Below, one piece after another: positions 20,567 through 30,389 of a stretch of DNA of 64,000 nt. Numbering within the stretch: the first letter of the stretch is position 1; every line of letters starts with the position of its first letter. Source of the DNA: Dichetophora obliterata (Eukaryota > Arthropoda > Insecta > Diptera > Sciomyzidae); assembly GCA_963920525.1 (NCBI GenBank), contig OY986437.1, positions 100,371,638-100,435,637 of the forward strand, written 5' to 3'. The position numbers and the translations under genes are program-made. Under the pieces are notes generated by a model, which worked only from the letters and a program-made list of their open reading frames with translations, searched no databases and was not told the DNA's origin.

Positions 20567-20722
20567 AGTCGATTGAAATATTTTTTTTAATGGATTTGTT
20601 ATTGGCTTAAACGTCTTTTCTAATAACTCATCATTTGCAACTTCTCCTAGCTGAAGGCTTTTATATTTCTTTTTCAAAATATTTCGTGTTTTAATAAGAT
20701 TTTTAACTAGATTTTCATCCAT
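19730..20722 (-). CDS. conserved Polinton protein of unknown function (DUF8207-like)
   Basis: A 330-residue intact frame, ATG at 20722. The N-terminal 150 residues are helical, then low-complexity, with an Asn run (AAT repeat) and an Asp-rich run (GAT repeat). The C-terminal half is the conserved part: FGPHKDKNHIWRLGNDPI, PFTSGLYELLIYRKPD, LNAYKQILEMTNAHR, YVYWDDPNELVDRLRLL and a final IIEELREA. This arrangement matches a very common insect and cnidarian Polinton protein, annotated as I recall as DUF8207. The function is unknown. The position between ATPase and integrase suggests a packaging or morphogenesis role (inference). Confidence 0.75.
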
Positions 20723-20848
20723 ATTGATAGGTTAAGTCTGTTTATTAGTTAACTGTTTAGCAGATAGTTGTTTTTTTTTATTTTTCGATAGAACAGATCA
20801 GTTTAGCAGCATATAATGTACTGATTTTATAATATCTATACTATTCTT

Positions 20849-21538
20849 TTATAAACGTATAAATAAGTTAAATCCTTTTCTGTAGCGTCCATTATTCATA
20901 GAATCATCCTTACTAATAATTAAAAAACCATATTTTTCTTTCCAACATTTTGAACATAACTTATTAAATGTATTAAAAGACATATCAGAACCAACATGAT
21001 CATTATAAATGTGTTTAATATTCATTTCATCTTGTTTAAATATTATAATTAAATTTGCATTGTCACGAATCAGGTGTTTTGGAATACGTGTATAAGATTG
21101 ACATAAGTAAAAACTATCAACATCTTTGTGACGTCCCATACAGAAGTAAGATCGGATATGGTTTTGTTTCTCACAAGCTATATCATCGAATATAAATATT
21201 GAGTTCGGTTGGACTTTGTCTGGAGATATGACGTCATCATTATTGGAAAATAATGTAAAATTTATCTCCTTAATGGGTTTAATTAACAGCTTCAAGTACT
21301 TATATTTTGATTGTTCTGTTGACTTTGAGTATAAGTAAATATTTTTAAATTTCAGTCCATTAGGACTTTCAATCAGACTTATCATCACATTTGTTTTTCC
21401 ACAATTTGACGGTCCAACAATAAGAGCTCGAATAGTGTTCGGTAGTAATGAACTATGTCGTATTCTCTTTGATGAATTTATCTTTGAATCGATATTCTTT
21501 ACGTTAATTGATAAATGTTGTTTTAGGAAACGCATCAT
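20849..21538 (-). CDS. Polinton DNA-packaging ATPase (FtsK/HerA-type)
   Basis: A 229-residue intact frame, ATG at 21538. Walker A is GPSNCGKT (residues 42-49). Walker B is SIFIFDD (about 112-118). A downstream CQSYTRIPKHLIRDNANL (about 143-160) matches the conserved sensor/arginine region of A32-like genome-packaging ATPases, and GFLIISKD occurs near the C-terminus. By homology it would hydrolyse ATP to translocate element DNA into capsids. Its length is normal for Polintons. No lesion is seen. Confidence 0.93.
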   Translation of the reverse strand: MMRFLKQHLSINVKNIDSKINSSKRIRHSSLLPNTIRALIVGPSNCGKTNVMISLIESPNGLKFKNIYLYSKSTEQSKYKYLKLLIKPIKEINFTLFSNNDDVISPDKVQPNSIFIFDDIACEKQNHIRSYFCMGRHKDVDSFYLCQSYTRIPKHLIRDNANLIIIFKQDEMNIKHIYNDHVGSDMSFNTFNKLCSKCWKEKYGFLIISKDDSMNNGRYRKGFNLFIRL

Positions 21539-21632
21539 GAAAACTACTAAGCAATATCATATATAAACAAACCATTTTATTGGTTTTCAATCACTTTACT
21601 TTCATCATCTAATTAGAAAACTATAAATACTT

Positions 21633-22439
21633 ATGACAGTCTTATATAAAAAGATAAACAGTTATCATCCATACTTCAAAGGGAAAGGTATTCTTAATAA
21701 AATCATCGATAAACTTCCTATTGAATTACATTTACCTGGATATCAATTTTGTGGACCTGGTACAAAATTAAAGAAACGTTTAGCTAGAGGTGACCAAGGA
21801 ATCAATCCTTTAGATACCGCTTGTAGACAACACGATATAGCATACTTAAACACCAAAGATTTAGAAAAAAGACATATTGCTGATTGAGATTTAGCTGAAA
21901 AAGCTTGGCAAAGAGTAAAAGCAAGTGATAGTAGTCTTATAGAAAAATCAAACGCTTGGTTTGTTACTAACGTAATGAAAGGAAAAACAAAATTTGGTAT
22001 GGGGAATGTAAATAGTAAAACTAAGAGATCGCCTCAAGTAAATGGACATCGACTATTTAAACATGCATTAAAAAGTGCTAAATTAAAAATAAAGAAAACA
22101 AAAAACTTGGATGATGCTATTAAAATTTCACGAAAAGTTTCTAATAACATATTCAGAGGAAAAAAATCTTTAATAATAACTCCTCGAGTAATACCACTAC
22201 CTAAATCTGGAGGTTTTCTCCCACTTGCCCCTATATTCGCTGCACTTGGCGGTCTAACTGGTGGAGTATCTGGTATTACAAAAGCAATAAATGCAGCTAA
22301 AAATGGAAAGGAGCAGCTGGCTGAAGCAAAACGTCATAATAGTAAAATGGAAGCTATTGCAATGGGTAAAGGCATGTTCCTAAAACCCTATAAAAAAGGA
22401 TTGGGACTATACTTAAAACCTTATCAACAAAATTTTTAA
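21633..22439 (+). pseudogene. PLA2-domain / pVI-like protein, in-frame stop
   Basis: ATG at 21633. Residues about 33-70 form a parvovirus-type phospholipase A2 site: a calcium-loop-like YQFCGPGTKL and the catalytic CRQHDIAY. A TGA at 21885-21887 stops the frame after 84 codons, but the same frame continues conserved-looking sequence to 22437: a basic segment, a Gly/Ala-rich hydrophobic stretch (FAALGGLTGGVSG, about 207-219) and a C-terminal repeat (MFLKPYKK, LYLKPYQ) that recalls pVI-like membrane-active proteins. In related elements this protein appears joined to the protease that follows, which here lies in another frame. The family is thought to help breach host membranes. This copy is interrupted. 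Confidence 0.75.
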
Positions 22440-22792
22440 AGAAGCTACCTAAAAGAGCCCTTTCTGATGTAGATCTAAGGAAATATGCTAAAGATATCCC
22501 ACATTTTAGGGGTGTGTTTATGTGTGACACTCTACCAAGTAAACCATTTAAAAAAGAATGCGGGATAATCAATCTGGATATTTCAAAGGGAGCCGGTACA
22601 CATTGGGTAGCATACTGGAAAACTAAAAATGACATTGAATATTTTGATAGCTTTGGAAACTTACAGCCGCCAAAGGAAATTATAAAATATTTAGGAGAAA
22701 AGATTAGTTATAATTATAATAGATTACAACATTTTAATACAATAAATTGCGGTCATTTATGTTTACAATTTTTGTTTTCAAAATATATTTGA
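22439..22792 (+). pseudogene. adenain-like cysteine protease, N-terminal frame break
   Basis: The frame is open from 22394 without an upstream ATG; the first ATG (22514) lies inside the conserved fold. Conserved sequence starts about 22445 (LPKRALSDVDLRKYA). Catalytic residues follow the adenovirus protease pattern: His in GTHWVAYW (22598), Asp in EYFDSFG (22640) and Cys in NTINCGHLCLQFL (22735). The upstream PLA2/pVI frame ends at 22439, exactly where this one takes over, within an A/T run at 22430-22442, so the two were probably one frame. The enzyme would mature capsid proteins. The C-terminus is normal. Confidence 0.75.
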
Positions 22793-22954
22793 AATAAATA
22801 AAATATAAGTAAAAATCAATTCTTATGCTCTTTCATATATAAATTTTTATGGTTTTTTTTTTTTAACCCTTAAAAGCACTTAAATCTAAGTGTCTATGTT
22901 TTTTCAATAATATGTAGGGTTTGTATATCAGTTTAAATTTACAGCAACGTCAAA

Positions 22955-23087
22955 AAACAACAACAACAACAACAGCAACATACTAACCTCAATTCGTTAG
23001 ATAAGCCTGTTGTAAACTATAATACACATACAAACACATGATAATCTCTATTGAAGCTTATTATCAAAAAAGCTCGAAGTAAGGTAT

Positions 23088-23121
<34 letters not shown>

Positions 23122-23648
23122 GCAGCAACATACTAACCTCAATTCGTTAGATAAGCCTGTTGTAAACTATAATACACACACACAAACACATGATAATCTC
23201 TATTGAAGCTTATTATCAAAAAAAGCTAGGCGTCTAGACATACATTACTCAATGTTTTAATGAGTTTTATTTCAATTATATGTAAATTTAATTTACATTA
23301 AAAAACAATAGTTTATTATCAAAAATATTAACCCTATTGAAGCTTATTATCAAAAAACAGCTCGAAGTAAGGTATATAAACAACAACAACAACAACAGCA
23401 GCAACATACTAACCTCAATTCGTTAGATAAGCCTGTTGTAAACTATAATACACACACAAACACATGATAATCTCTATTGAAGCTTCTTATCAAAAAAGCT
23501 AGACGTCTAGACATACATTACTCAATGTTTTAATGGGTTTTATTTCATTTATATGTAAATTTAATTTACATTAAAAACAATAGTTTACTATCAAAAAAGA
23601 TTAACCCTATTGCTAAGCTTCTAGAATGTTCTAGAATGTTCTCAAAGG
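22955..23648. repeat. Polinton subterminal repeats, right
   Basis: Three units, at about 22965-23095, 23095-23345 and 23385-23615. Each begins with CAA-rich sequence, followed by catactaacctcaattcg, gataagcctgttgtaaac, catgataatctctattgaag and cttattatcaaaaa. The second and third add a gtctagacatacattactcaatg segment. They are inverted relative to the left-side units, but their number and order differ. 22793-22954 holds nothing recognisable. Confidence 0.85.
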
Positions 23649-24302
23649 AATTGATATCTACAACAACAACAACAACAGCAACAACAACAACAACAACAAC
23701 AACAGCAAACAGCAACAACAACAGCATTTTAATACCTCAATTCATTACATTGATCTGTTGTAGACTACTATACATATAAACACATGATAATTTTTGTTTC
23801 TATACTTTAGATTAATTGAAACATATGAGTTTTTTTTTTCTGTGGATACATATGATATTTACTAGATGAATCTGTTTAAGACATAAACCTCATGTTAAAA
23901 AATATACTCTATACACAAACACATGATATTTACTAGATGAATATACTATAGTCACACACCTATTTTGTTTTTTTTCTGTACTATTGACACAAACCACATT
24001 GAAAATTCTCTCATTCTTCTATACAAAACACACTAACAACATGATATTCACTAGATGAATATATTATAGACACAGACCTAACATTTTTTCCTATACTATA
24101 GACACAAACCACATTAAAATTCTCTCATTCTTCTATACAAAACACACTAACACATGATATTATAAACACAAACCTAACATTTTTTTCCTATACTATAGAC
24201 ACAAACCGCTTACCCATTGTAATAGTTCCCCATCCCACCGCATATGGCGCTGATGGTAATGGAGCCTGGAGCCTGAGCCAGAACCGCCATATCATACCTA
24301 CT
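23649..24302 (-). repeat. Polinton terminal inverted repeat, right
   Basis: Reverse complement of 7114-7771. By eye only a few differences occur over about 654 bases, mostly in homopolymer and CAA runs. It ends …CATACCTACT at 24302. Confidence 0.95.
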
Positions 24303-24499
24303 AATTATGCATATAATGAGCCAGTCGCAAGATGCTTACGGTTATGTAATACGATCTCTCCAATTCTGAATTTTAATGTTGATGAAAACCGTTTTAGACT
24401 AAATTTATTTATACTCTTTAATTAATGGCATAATTTATTAAGTTATCTTTATAATAATCTGTAAGATACATAATCAGTAGACTGAAATAAATAAATAAA
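24303..24499 (+). mobile_element. Jockey element 1, 3' part (second target duplication, ORF2 end, tail)
   Basis: Starts with the second AATTAT copy (24303-24308). The ORF2 frame interrupted at 7113 continues in phase for about 40 codons to a TAA near 24423. A short 3' UTR and an A-rich tail (tgaaataaataaataaaa, 24481-24499) follow. The outer element's left arm resumes right after (ttcagatagcattttt). Confidence 0.85.
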
Positions 24500-24913
24500 A
24501 TTCAGATAGCATTTTTGTTTTATAATTTTACCAAACAATATAATTACATTTAAATTTAATATTGCTGATATAAAAATAAAATACAAGGAGCACCTTTGAA
24601 TGAAAAATAATCCTCATAAAATAAAATACATTTTCTATTTTTTATATATGATATTTTGTTTGATTCGTTTTGAAGTCTCTTTTTCTTTTAATGCCTGCAT
24701 TTGAGATCTTGCTACAAGGAAAACAGAAAACATAGCAAGCAAAGTGCAGTTTATTTTCTGCCCCCGATTCGGTTCATCCGTACATCCGGTTCATCATTAA
24801 TGCATATTATTTTCGTCTTTTATCATTTCATTATATTTTAAATTGTGGTTATAAATATGAAAAACAGAGTAACACATAAACAAAAATATAAATTAAACTT
24901 ATTTAAATAATTA
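24500..24913 (+). repeat. outer element, left arm part 2
   Basis: Matches the reverse complement of about 30630-31040, including agtctctttttcttttaatg and gcctgcatttgagatcttgc, with about 6% differences and one duplication (gaaaacagaaaac). Confidence 0.85.
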
Positions 24914-25171
24914 CAGCCATATTCATAAAAAGTTACAAACCTTTTGTAAGCCCTTTGTAAGACACATGCCTAAAAACGTTATTCATAAACGTTCAATAAC
25001 GAAAAAAACCTCTTGTGACAGCTTCTTTAAAATAGGAACAAACCTTCTGTAAACCTCATACAAAGCTATTTTAAATTTTAATGTTCTCAATTGAGAGCAA
25101 TCTTCTCATTTTGTGACAAACTAAAAGATCAACAAACAAATAAATAAATGAAAATAATTGTGTTTTGTAAT

Positions 25172-26910
25172 CAGTGTTACCATATGGGCAGATAAAACTT
25201 TTTGTTGGCAGTTTTTTGAGAGGGTAGACAGTTTTCCAGTTTTTGCCTAAAAAAATAAATTTTTTTTATTTAACCTAGTTTTTCAAGTTTTTACGATTAA
25301 AACAATGCTTACTAGTTTAATGAATCAAATACAATAAATAAAACAAATTGTATGTTACTACAAAAATATAAGTAACATTTGCAGCTGCTATTCATTTTAA
25401 TACTACTTTTCACGCCCTTTCAAAAACTTCTTTATGAAGTGGTAGCGCAGTTGCTATTATTGTTGCTTTCGTTGTTTCTGTTCTTTTGTCTCGATTTTCT
25501 TTCGTCAAGCCTTGACTGTCAATACATTTATATGAATATATATGCTTTGAAAACTGCAAAGAAATTGATGTAAATGATTTCAAGTCCTTAAAAAATCCAA
25601 AAGACATTTATTTAGGAGTCAAGGCTTATTCGTCTTTAAGCTCTACGCATAAATTATTCGAATCAGATGAAATGGATTTTAGAGAACACTGCTTAAAATT
25701 TTATGTTGAGCTATGCAATTTTTTATTACAAAGGTTTGATTTTGGGAATGATTTTCTAAAATGTGTCGAACTTTTAGCACCAACGAAAATTTTAAAAAGG
25801 GACGATTTTACTATTTTCAATTTGTGTATTTTTTTACCTAATGTCATCCATTCAGAAAAATTACAAGAAAGTGACGATAAGTTGCATGAGTTGCGCCACA
25901 TTAACTTCAGTGATTTGAATTTACTTAATGAAAATAATATTGAAACTTTTTGGAAAGCAATTTTTGATCAGAAACGTGGAGATGATTCCGAAGTCGTTCC
26001 ATTACTTACAAAACTAGTTTATGTTGTTTTAACGATACCTGTAGCAACAGCAAATGTAGCACGTATTTTTTCACAAATAAATATTAATAAAACTCAAATC
26101 AGAAATAAATTAGAAATTCCCACCTTGTGTGGAATTTATTGAACTACAAATTTTTTAAGGAAAAGCGATTGAAGCTGCACAAATTAAAACAGTCATCAGA
26201 ACTTATAAAAAATTTGATCAAAATATGTTTAAAAAATAATTTAATTTTTTAGATTTCATCATTTGTGACTGTCTGATTTTTCTTAAACAGTCTTTTCATT
26301 GCAAAATTTTACAAATGGTTTGATATAAAATGTATTTCTGATTTTGGGTTTATTACTACAGATTTGAGAAAAATGCTTTCTGCATTTGCTGGTGCTTCAG
26401 GAAGCGATAAAACAGCATAAACAGCAAAATGGCAAAACAACTTTCCTTTGTAATGAATAGACTTGGAATTATCTCCACATTGTTTTAATTAATCTTTTTA
26501 AATAAATTTGATTTATTAATGAGTAAAACAATTTTATATGGGATGTAATTTACTATGATCTCAAAAATTGGTAATGACATTTACATTCATAAAAATATCA
26601 AATGTATATTTTTTTAAACAAATTTTTGAGTTTTTCAATAAAAAGATAATTTAAATGATTTTAGTTAATGAGTGCGATTGTTTTTGTTTTGTTTAATTAT
26701 TGATTTAATTTAAATATTTTATTTCGAATACAAGAATAAAAATTTTAAAGCTCACATTTTTAATATATTTAAAATCTAGTTTTTATAAAACTTTCTAGTT
26801 TTTAAAATAACTTTTATCTAGTTTTAGTTATTTTTTTAGTTCCAGTTTTTCCATAAAAAATTAAGATTTTTTTTTCTGAAAATTAAAATTAAAAAAATAT
26901 GGCAACACTG
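25172..26910 (+). mobile_element. hAT-type transposon remnant
   Basis: TIRs CAGTGTTACCATATGGGC and, inverted, CAGTGTTGCCATATTTTT are typical of hAT ends. Flanking 8-mers tttgtaat and tttttgat are partly matching. It encodes only the C-terminal part of a transposase. The rest of its 1.7 kb is A/T-rich and noncoding. Confidence 0.75.
25516..26142 (+). pseudogene. hAT transposase C-terminal fragment
   Basis: The frame is open from 25516 and its first useful ATG is at 25672. The C-terminal LTKLVYVVLTIPVATANVAR followed by IFSQININKTQIRNKLE matches the hATC dimerisation domain signature (pattern PxSNAxxER.FS…K…RN.L). Upstream sequence with RRDDFTIFNLC-like spacing resembles the insertion/all-alpha region of MYM-type hAT transposases. 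The N-terminal zinc finger and first catalytic Asp are absent, so this is a non-functional fragment of a cut-and-paste transposase. Confidence 0.75.
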
Positions 26911-27190
26911 TTTTTGATTTAAATGTAAACAAATGCCTGTGAATACATCAAATTCACAAACCTATTTTTTTCTTTTTTAAATTTTTAAGCAATTGTCATT
27001 CTTTCAAAGTCACAAACGAAAACTACAACTGTTCTTACTTTAAAGCATCAGTATACTCACTTTCACTACAATACTCTTACAACTCGTTTATGAATACAAC
27101 GCTTTTTAAGAATATTTTAACTTTAAAAAGCATTTTAACTTAAAAACGTTTGAAAGTTGTTTTAAAATATTTTTATGAATACGGCTGTTA

Positions 27191-27439
27191 TAATATACAC
27201 ATAAAATACGTGTACATAGAATATTTATTTACATAACTTTCATTGAATTTCATTTACATTATTTTCACTGTTTGCATTAATAATTGAATTATATTCTAAA
27301 AGGGATACTATAGGTGCATGGTAGCTGAAATAAGAAACAAAAAATTTTTGGACGATGCAGTCCCAGTCATAATAAAATTATTATTAGGTAGACTTGAAAA
27401 CTACTTATTTTCTCACGAGCTGCGACCATCGAATTTCAC
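27191..27439 (+). repeat. outer element, left arm part 3, with short conserved ORF
   Basis: Matches the reverse complement of 30390-30630. It contains ATG 27318 of a 46-codon frame whose first 40 codons (MVAEIRNKKFLDDAVPV…) are also present at 30511 on the minus strand. In the shared 122 bases only one difference is seen, against about 5% in adjoining arm sequence. Protein family unknown. Confidence 0.75.
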
Positions 27440-28007
27440 ACAAAAGAAAACAATATAAAGTGCGTGTGTCACACACATTGGCAGCTTTCAGCGGCGCACA
27501 CTGGGGATTTCGCGGAAAAAAGTCAAATTGTCAACATAGTCTTCATGCAACATGCAGTGGTATTTTGATATTAAAGACTAAATGGTACAGTCAAATCAAA
27601 AACAATTACTTCAATCTGACTGGTAGTTTTATTTTTATGCCGTTTCAAACTCCGAACTTGTATGTTTTACCGAACTAACTTAATATAAACCTAAGAATTT
27701 CAAGACGAATATTATTTTACTATGTGAGCTAACGTGTTTTTTTTTATTTTTTATTTAAAGTAGGATATATCAATATACTAAAATTTAAAAAATAAACTCT
27801 GCAGAGACTTAATTTTTTTTTTTTTTTTTTTTTTTATGAACTTATAACTAAAATCCCGTTTTTTCCAAACATTTGAATCTGAAATTTTAGCTGTACTTGC
27901 CTATGTTTGGAAATCACTACTAATACATTGCCTCATATCTGTTCTTACATTTTTAATCAATTTCAACTGCGGCCAGGTGCGCCTTTCAATAAAACTTATA
28001 TTTTTAT
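27440..28007. other. core of outer element, no gene seen
   Basis: Contains a short frame (27394-27678) without a recognisable domain, a poly-T run (27811-27835) and A/T-rich sequence. Its start (gtgtcacacacattggcagc) has a diverged direct counterpart at 30308-30335. Confidence 0.45.
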
Positions 28008-28540
28008 ACCCTACACTTGACAAAGTCAGGGTATATTAACTTTGTGCAAACGTTTTTAACGCATAGAAGGAGGCGTGGCCGGTATGGAAAAGTATATATA
28101 TTCTTGATCAGCGTCAGCTCCTGAGTTGATTCAGCCATGTCCGTCCGTCCGTCCGTCCGTCCGTCTGTGTGATTATATCTTGCAAAGAATAAAGAGAACC
28201 AGGTAAGATATTTGAATGAAATTTGGCACACATATTGATATGGACCCGGGGATGAGCCCAATGATTTTTTTTGGATACGCCCACAATTACGCCCACCTCC
28301 CATACCACCAACTATTGAGAAAACACAAAAATGGTCTAATAATTGAGCTAGAAAGACAAAATTTTGTATGTGTATATGTTTTATCAATTCTTAGTTGAGT
28401 ACCAAAAATGGGCGTGATACGCCTACAAATACGCCCACCTTCCATACCACCCACAACACTCAAATTTTATATAAACACACTAAGTGTAGGGTATTTCATA
28501 GTCGGGCTCGACCGACTATAGCTTCCTTACTGGTTTATAT
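28008..28540. mobile_element. mini-me/DINE-like repeat with GTCC microsatellite
   Basis: Begins ataccctacacttgacaaag, then a TA-rich core with cttgatcagcgtcagctcctgag and catgtccgtccgtccg (seven GTCC/GTCT units, 28137-28166). It ends gggtatttcatagtcgggctcg…gactatagcttccttactgg. This pattern (TA tract, conserved core, GTCY run, terminal gggtat) is known from dipteran mini-me/DINE-1 elements. Confidence 0.75.
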
Positions 28541-28734
28541 TTTATATTATATTTTTATATCTTTTTTTTATATTTATGTTATTTTTTTTTTTAATTCAAA
28601 GAGAACGTGTTAAAAGAAGTTGTGTTATTAAAAGAGTTTTACGACTGTTCGTGATTGCGCTAATTTTTGCCCCATGTCCATGTTAGAATAATAATACATA
28701 ATAATAATAAAATTTATATGAAAAATTCGTTTGT

Positions 28735-29075
28735 TTTTATATGGGCGGTATATGATGGGCGTGGCCGATTTTAATGAAACTTTCACAAATTTTTTATTTT
28801 GTTAATTGTAATGTCTGTGCTAAATTTCAACATGTTCGGAGCAAAAGAAAAAATGTTGTATGAATTATTAATTTTGAGTTATATGGGCGGTATATGATGG
28901 GCGTGGCCGATTTTAATGAAACTTTCACAACTTTTTTATTTTGTTAATTGTAATGTCTGTGCTAAATTTCAACATGTTCGGAGCAAAAGAAAAATTTTGT
29001 ATGAAAAATTCATTTTGAGTTACATGGGCGGTATATGATGGGCGTGGCAGATTTTTATGAAAATTTATATTTTTC
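28735..29075. repeat. 142-bp tandem repeat x2.4
   Basis: Units begin atgggcggtatatgatgggc at 28741, 28883 and 29024, each followed by gtggccgattttaatgaaac and ctgtgctaaatttcaacatg. The first two differ at a handful of positions. ggcgtggc motifs are typical of arrays associated with mini-me/Helitron-like fly repeats. Confidence 0.85.
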
Positions 29076-29428
29076 TTAATAACGTTAATTAAGTGCTAGG
29101 TGCCAAGTTTTATCACTCTACAAGCACTCCTTATAATTTTTTCCCAGAAATGTATGAAGCCATCCCCACTGTGCGGCGTCAATAGTTGGCAACTGTTTTT
29201 GAAGTGAAAACTTCTTTAAGCGCGTTGAACGATTTTGGTAGAGGGTAAATCTTTGGTTTGCGTCATCGTACTTTCGCGAGTAGCTCTCGTCATCAAAACA
29301 GACAGTGAGTATGGTAGCGTTTCTTTATGTTCATGTTTTGCAGTTGATTTTTGGTTAAACTTGCTTTTTTTGCAAAGCTTCGTCATTTTGATAATTACTC
29401 AATTTTTTAATTTTCCACTCTTCGTTAA

Positions 29429-29781
29429 AGGGCCCAATAGACTACACAGACTGTTTGCGCAAACACTTGTCTGCGCAGACTGTTCGAGAATGCATTTGGC
29501 TGTTTAAGGTTTGTGCAGATGTCTGCGCAAAAATTAAAATATTTTCATTTTTGGTTGTGTTTGTGAAAATCACACCAACATGCCATAATCCCGAAATTTT
29601 TATAGAGTGAAGACTTGCGTGAAGGAAAATATATAAAAATGGAAGCAGAAAAGAAAAATTTAATAGAATTTTAACTAAAAAATCAAGTCTGCACAAACAA
29701 AGTCTGTGTATTGTATGGTCGTCGCTATGACTAGAAAAAAGTATTGTTTGCGCCAACAGTCTTTGTAGTCTATTTGGCCCT
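29429..29781. mobile_element. 353-bp MITE, PIF/Harbinger-like
   Basis: TIRs AGGGCCCAATAGACTACACA and, inverted, AGGGCCAAATAGACTACAAA, flanked by TAA on both sides (29426-29428 and 29782-29784). The interior repeats gtctgcgcagac and tgtttgcgcaaac motifs and has no coding capacity. Confidence 0.8.
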
Positions 29782-29897
29782 TAACGCGTGAGGGCACTAA
29801 GCGAGCCGGCCCTACCTGGTTATTCTGCCATGACAGCGAGTAGGTTATTAAATGATGCTTTTGGATCTTGACTGCCAGGCACTCAGCAAGGTAACCA

Positions 29898-30011
29898 GGG
29901 CCCGAATAACAGCATCGGTGATCGAGCAAAATTGTACAAGATTGATAGGCACTTGTCTCGTCGTGCTCTTCGTAATTTTGCTCGATCACGGATGCTGTAA
30001 TTCGGCCCCAG
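29898..30011. mobile_element. short foldback element or palindrome (~114 bp)
   Basis: Arms GGGCCCGAATAACAGCATCG and aattttgctcgatcac (inverted gtgatcgagcaaaatt) leave a loop of about 40 bases. Arm length is about 36 bp with few mismatches. No gene. Confidence 0.7.
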
Positions 30012-30389
30012 GTAGGCTCGATACGGAGAGACTTTAAAAAATACCCCTTATATTCTGTGTTTGTTTTGATTCATTTTCGACAATACCTACAATTCTGTCA
30101 AAATCATGTCAAACGAAAAAGCTGAGGGCCTGGTAGCCAATATCCAAGAGCGTGTGTTTGAGTTTCATGACCAACATAAAAGTATTTGTTGTTTTATAAA
30201 TGTCACCAGCATATTCTCTGACTGGGACCATGGTGTAATAAGTAATAGATAGGAGTGACATTTCGTGTTTTAACCATCGAATGTCAAACAAAAGAACACA
30301 AAATAGAGAACGTGTGCCACACACATTGGCCGCATTCAGAGGAGTCACCTGTTGTGAAAGGATCATTTAATTGCCAAGGTTTCTCACTC

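Larger units (their letters stand above)
7114..24302. mobile_element. Polinton/Maverick, 17,189 bp, complete ends
   Basis: Ends are 5'-AG…CT-3' with long terminal inverted repeats and a 6-bp target duplication, AATTAT. The element encodes the diagnostic set: protein-primed DNA polymerase B, retroviral-like integrase with chromodomain, FtsK/HerA packaging ATPase, adenain-like protease, and major and minor capsid proteins. It also carries accessory genes. It interrupts ORF2 of a Jockey element in frame, so removing it rejoins the flanking reading frame. The nearly identical terminal repeats indicate recent insertion, yet several genes carry single lesions. It may have been mobilised by gene products supplied in trans, or lesions arose soon after insertion. 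Some homopolymer frameshifts could be assembly errors. Confidence 0.97.
24914..27187. mobile_element. TIR element (PIF/Harbinger-like by 3-bp TTA duplication) carrying a hAT
   Basis: Ends are CAGCCATATTCATAAAAA and, inverted, CAGCCGTATTCATAAAAA, flanked by TTA on both sides. The uninterrupted right arm of the outer element shows a single aataattaatatac at the matching position, which confirms the insertion. Without the nested hAT it is about 535 bp with no coding capacity, so it is a MITE-like element. The superfamily is inferred from duplication length only. Confidence 0.75.

Noticed and set aside
28004..28387. Minus-strand frame with TDGRTDGR repeats
   Set aside because: Translation of the GTCC microsatellite of the mini-me repeat.
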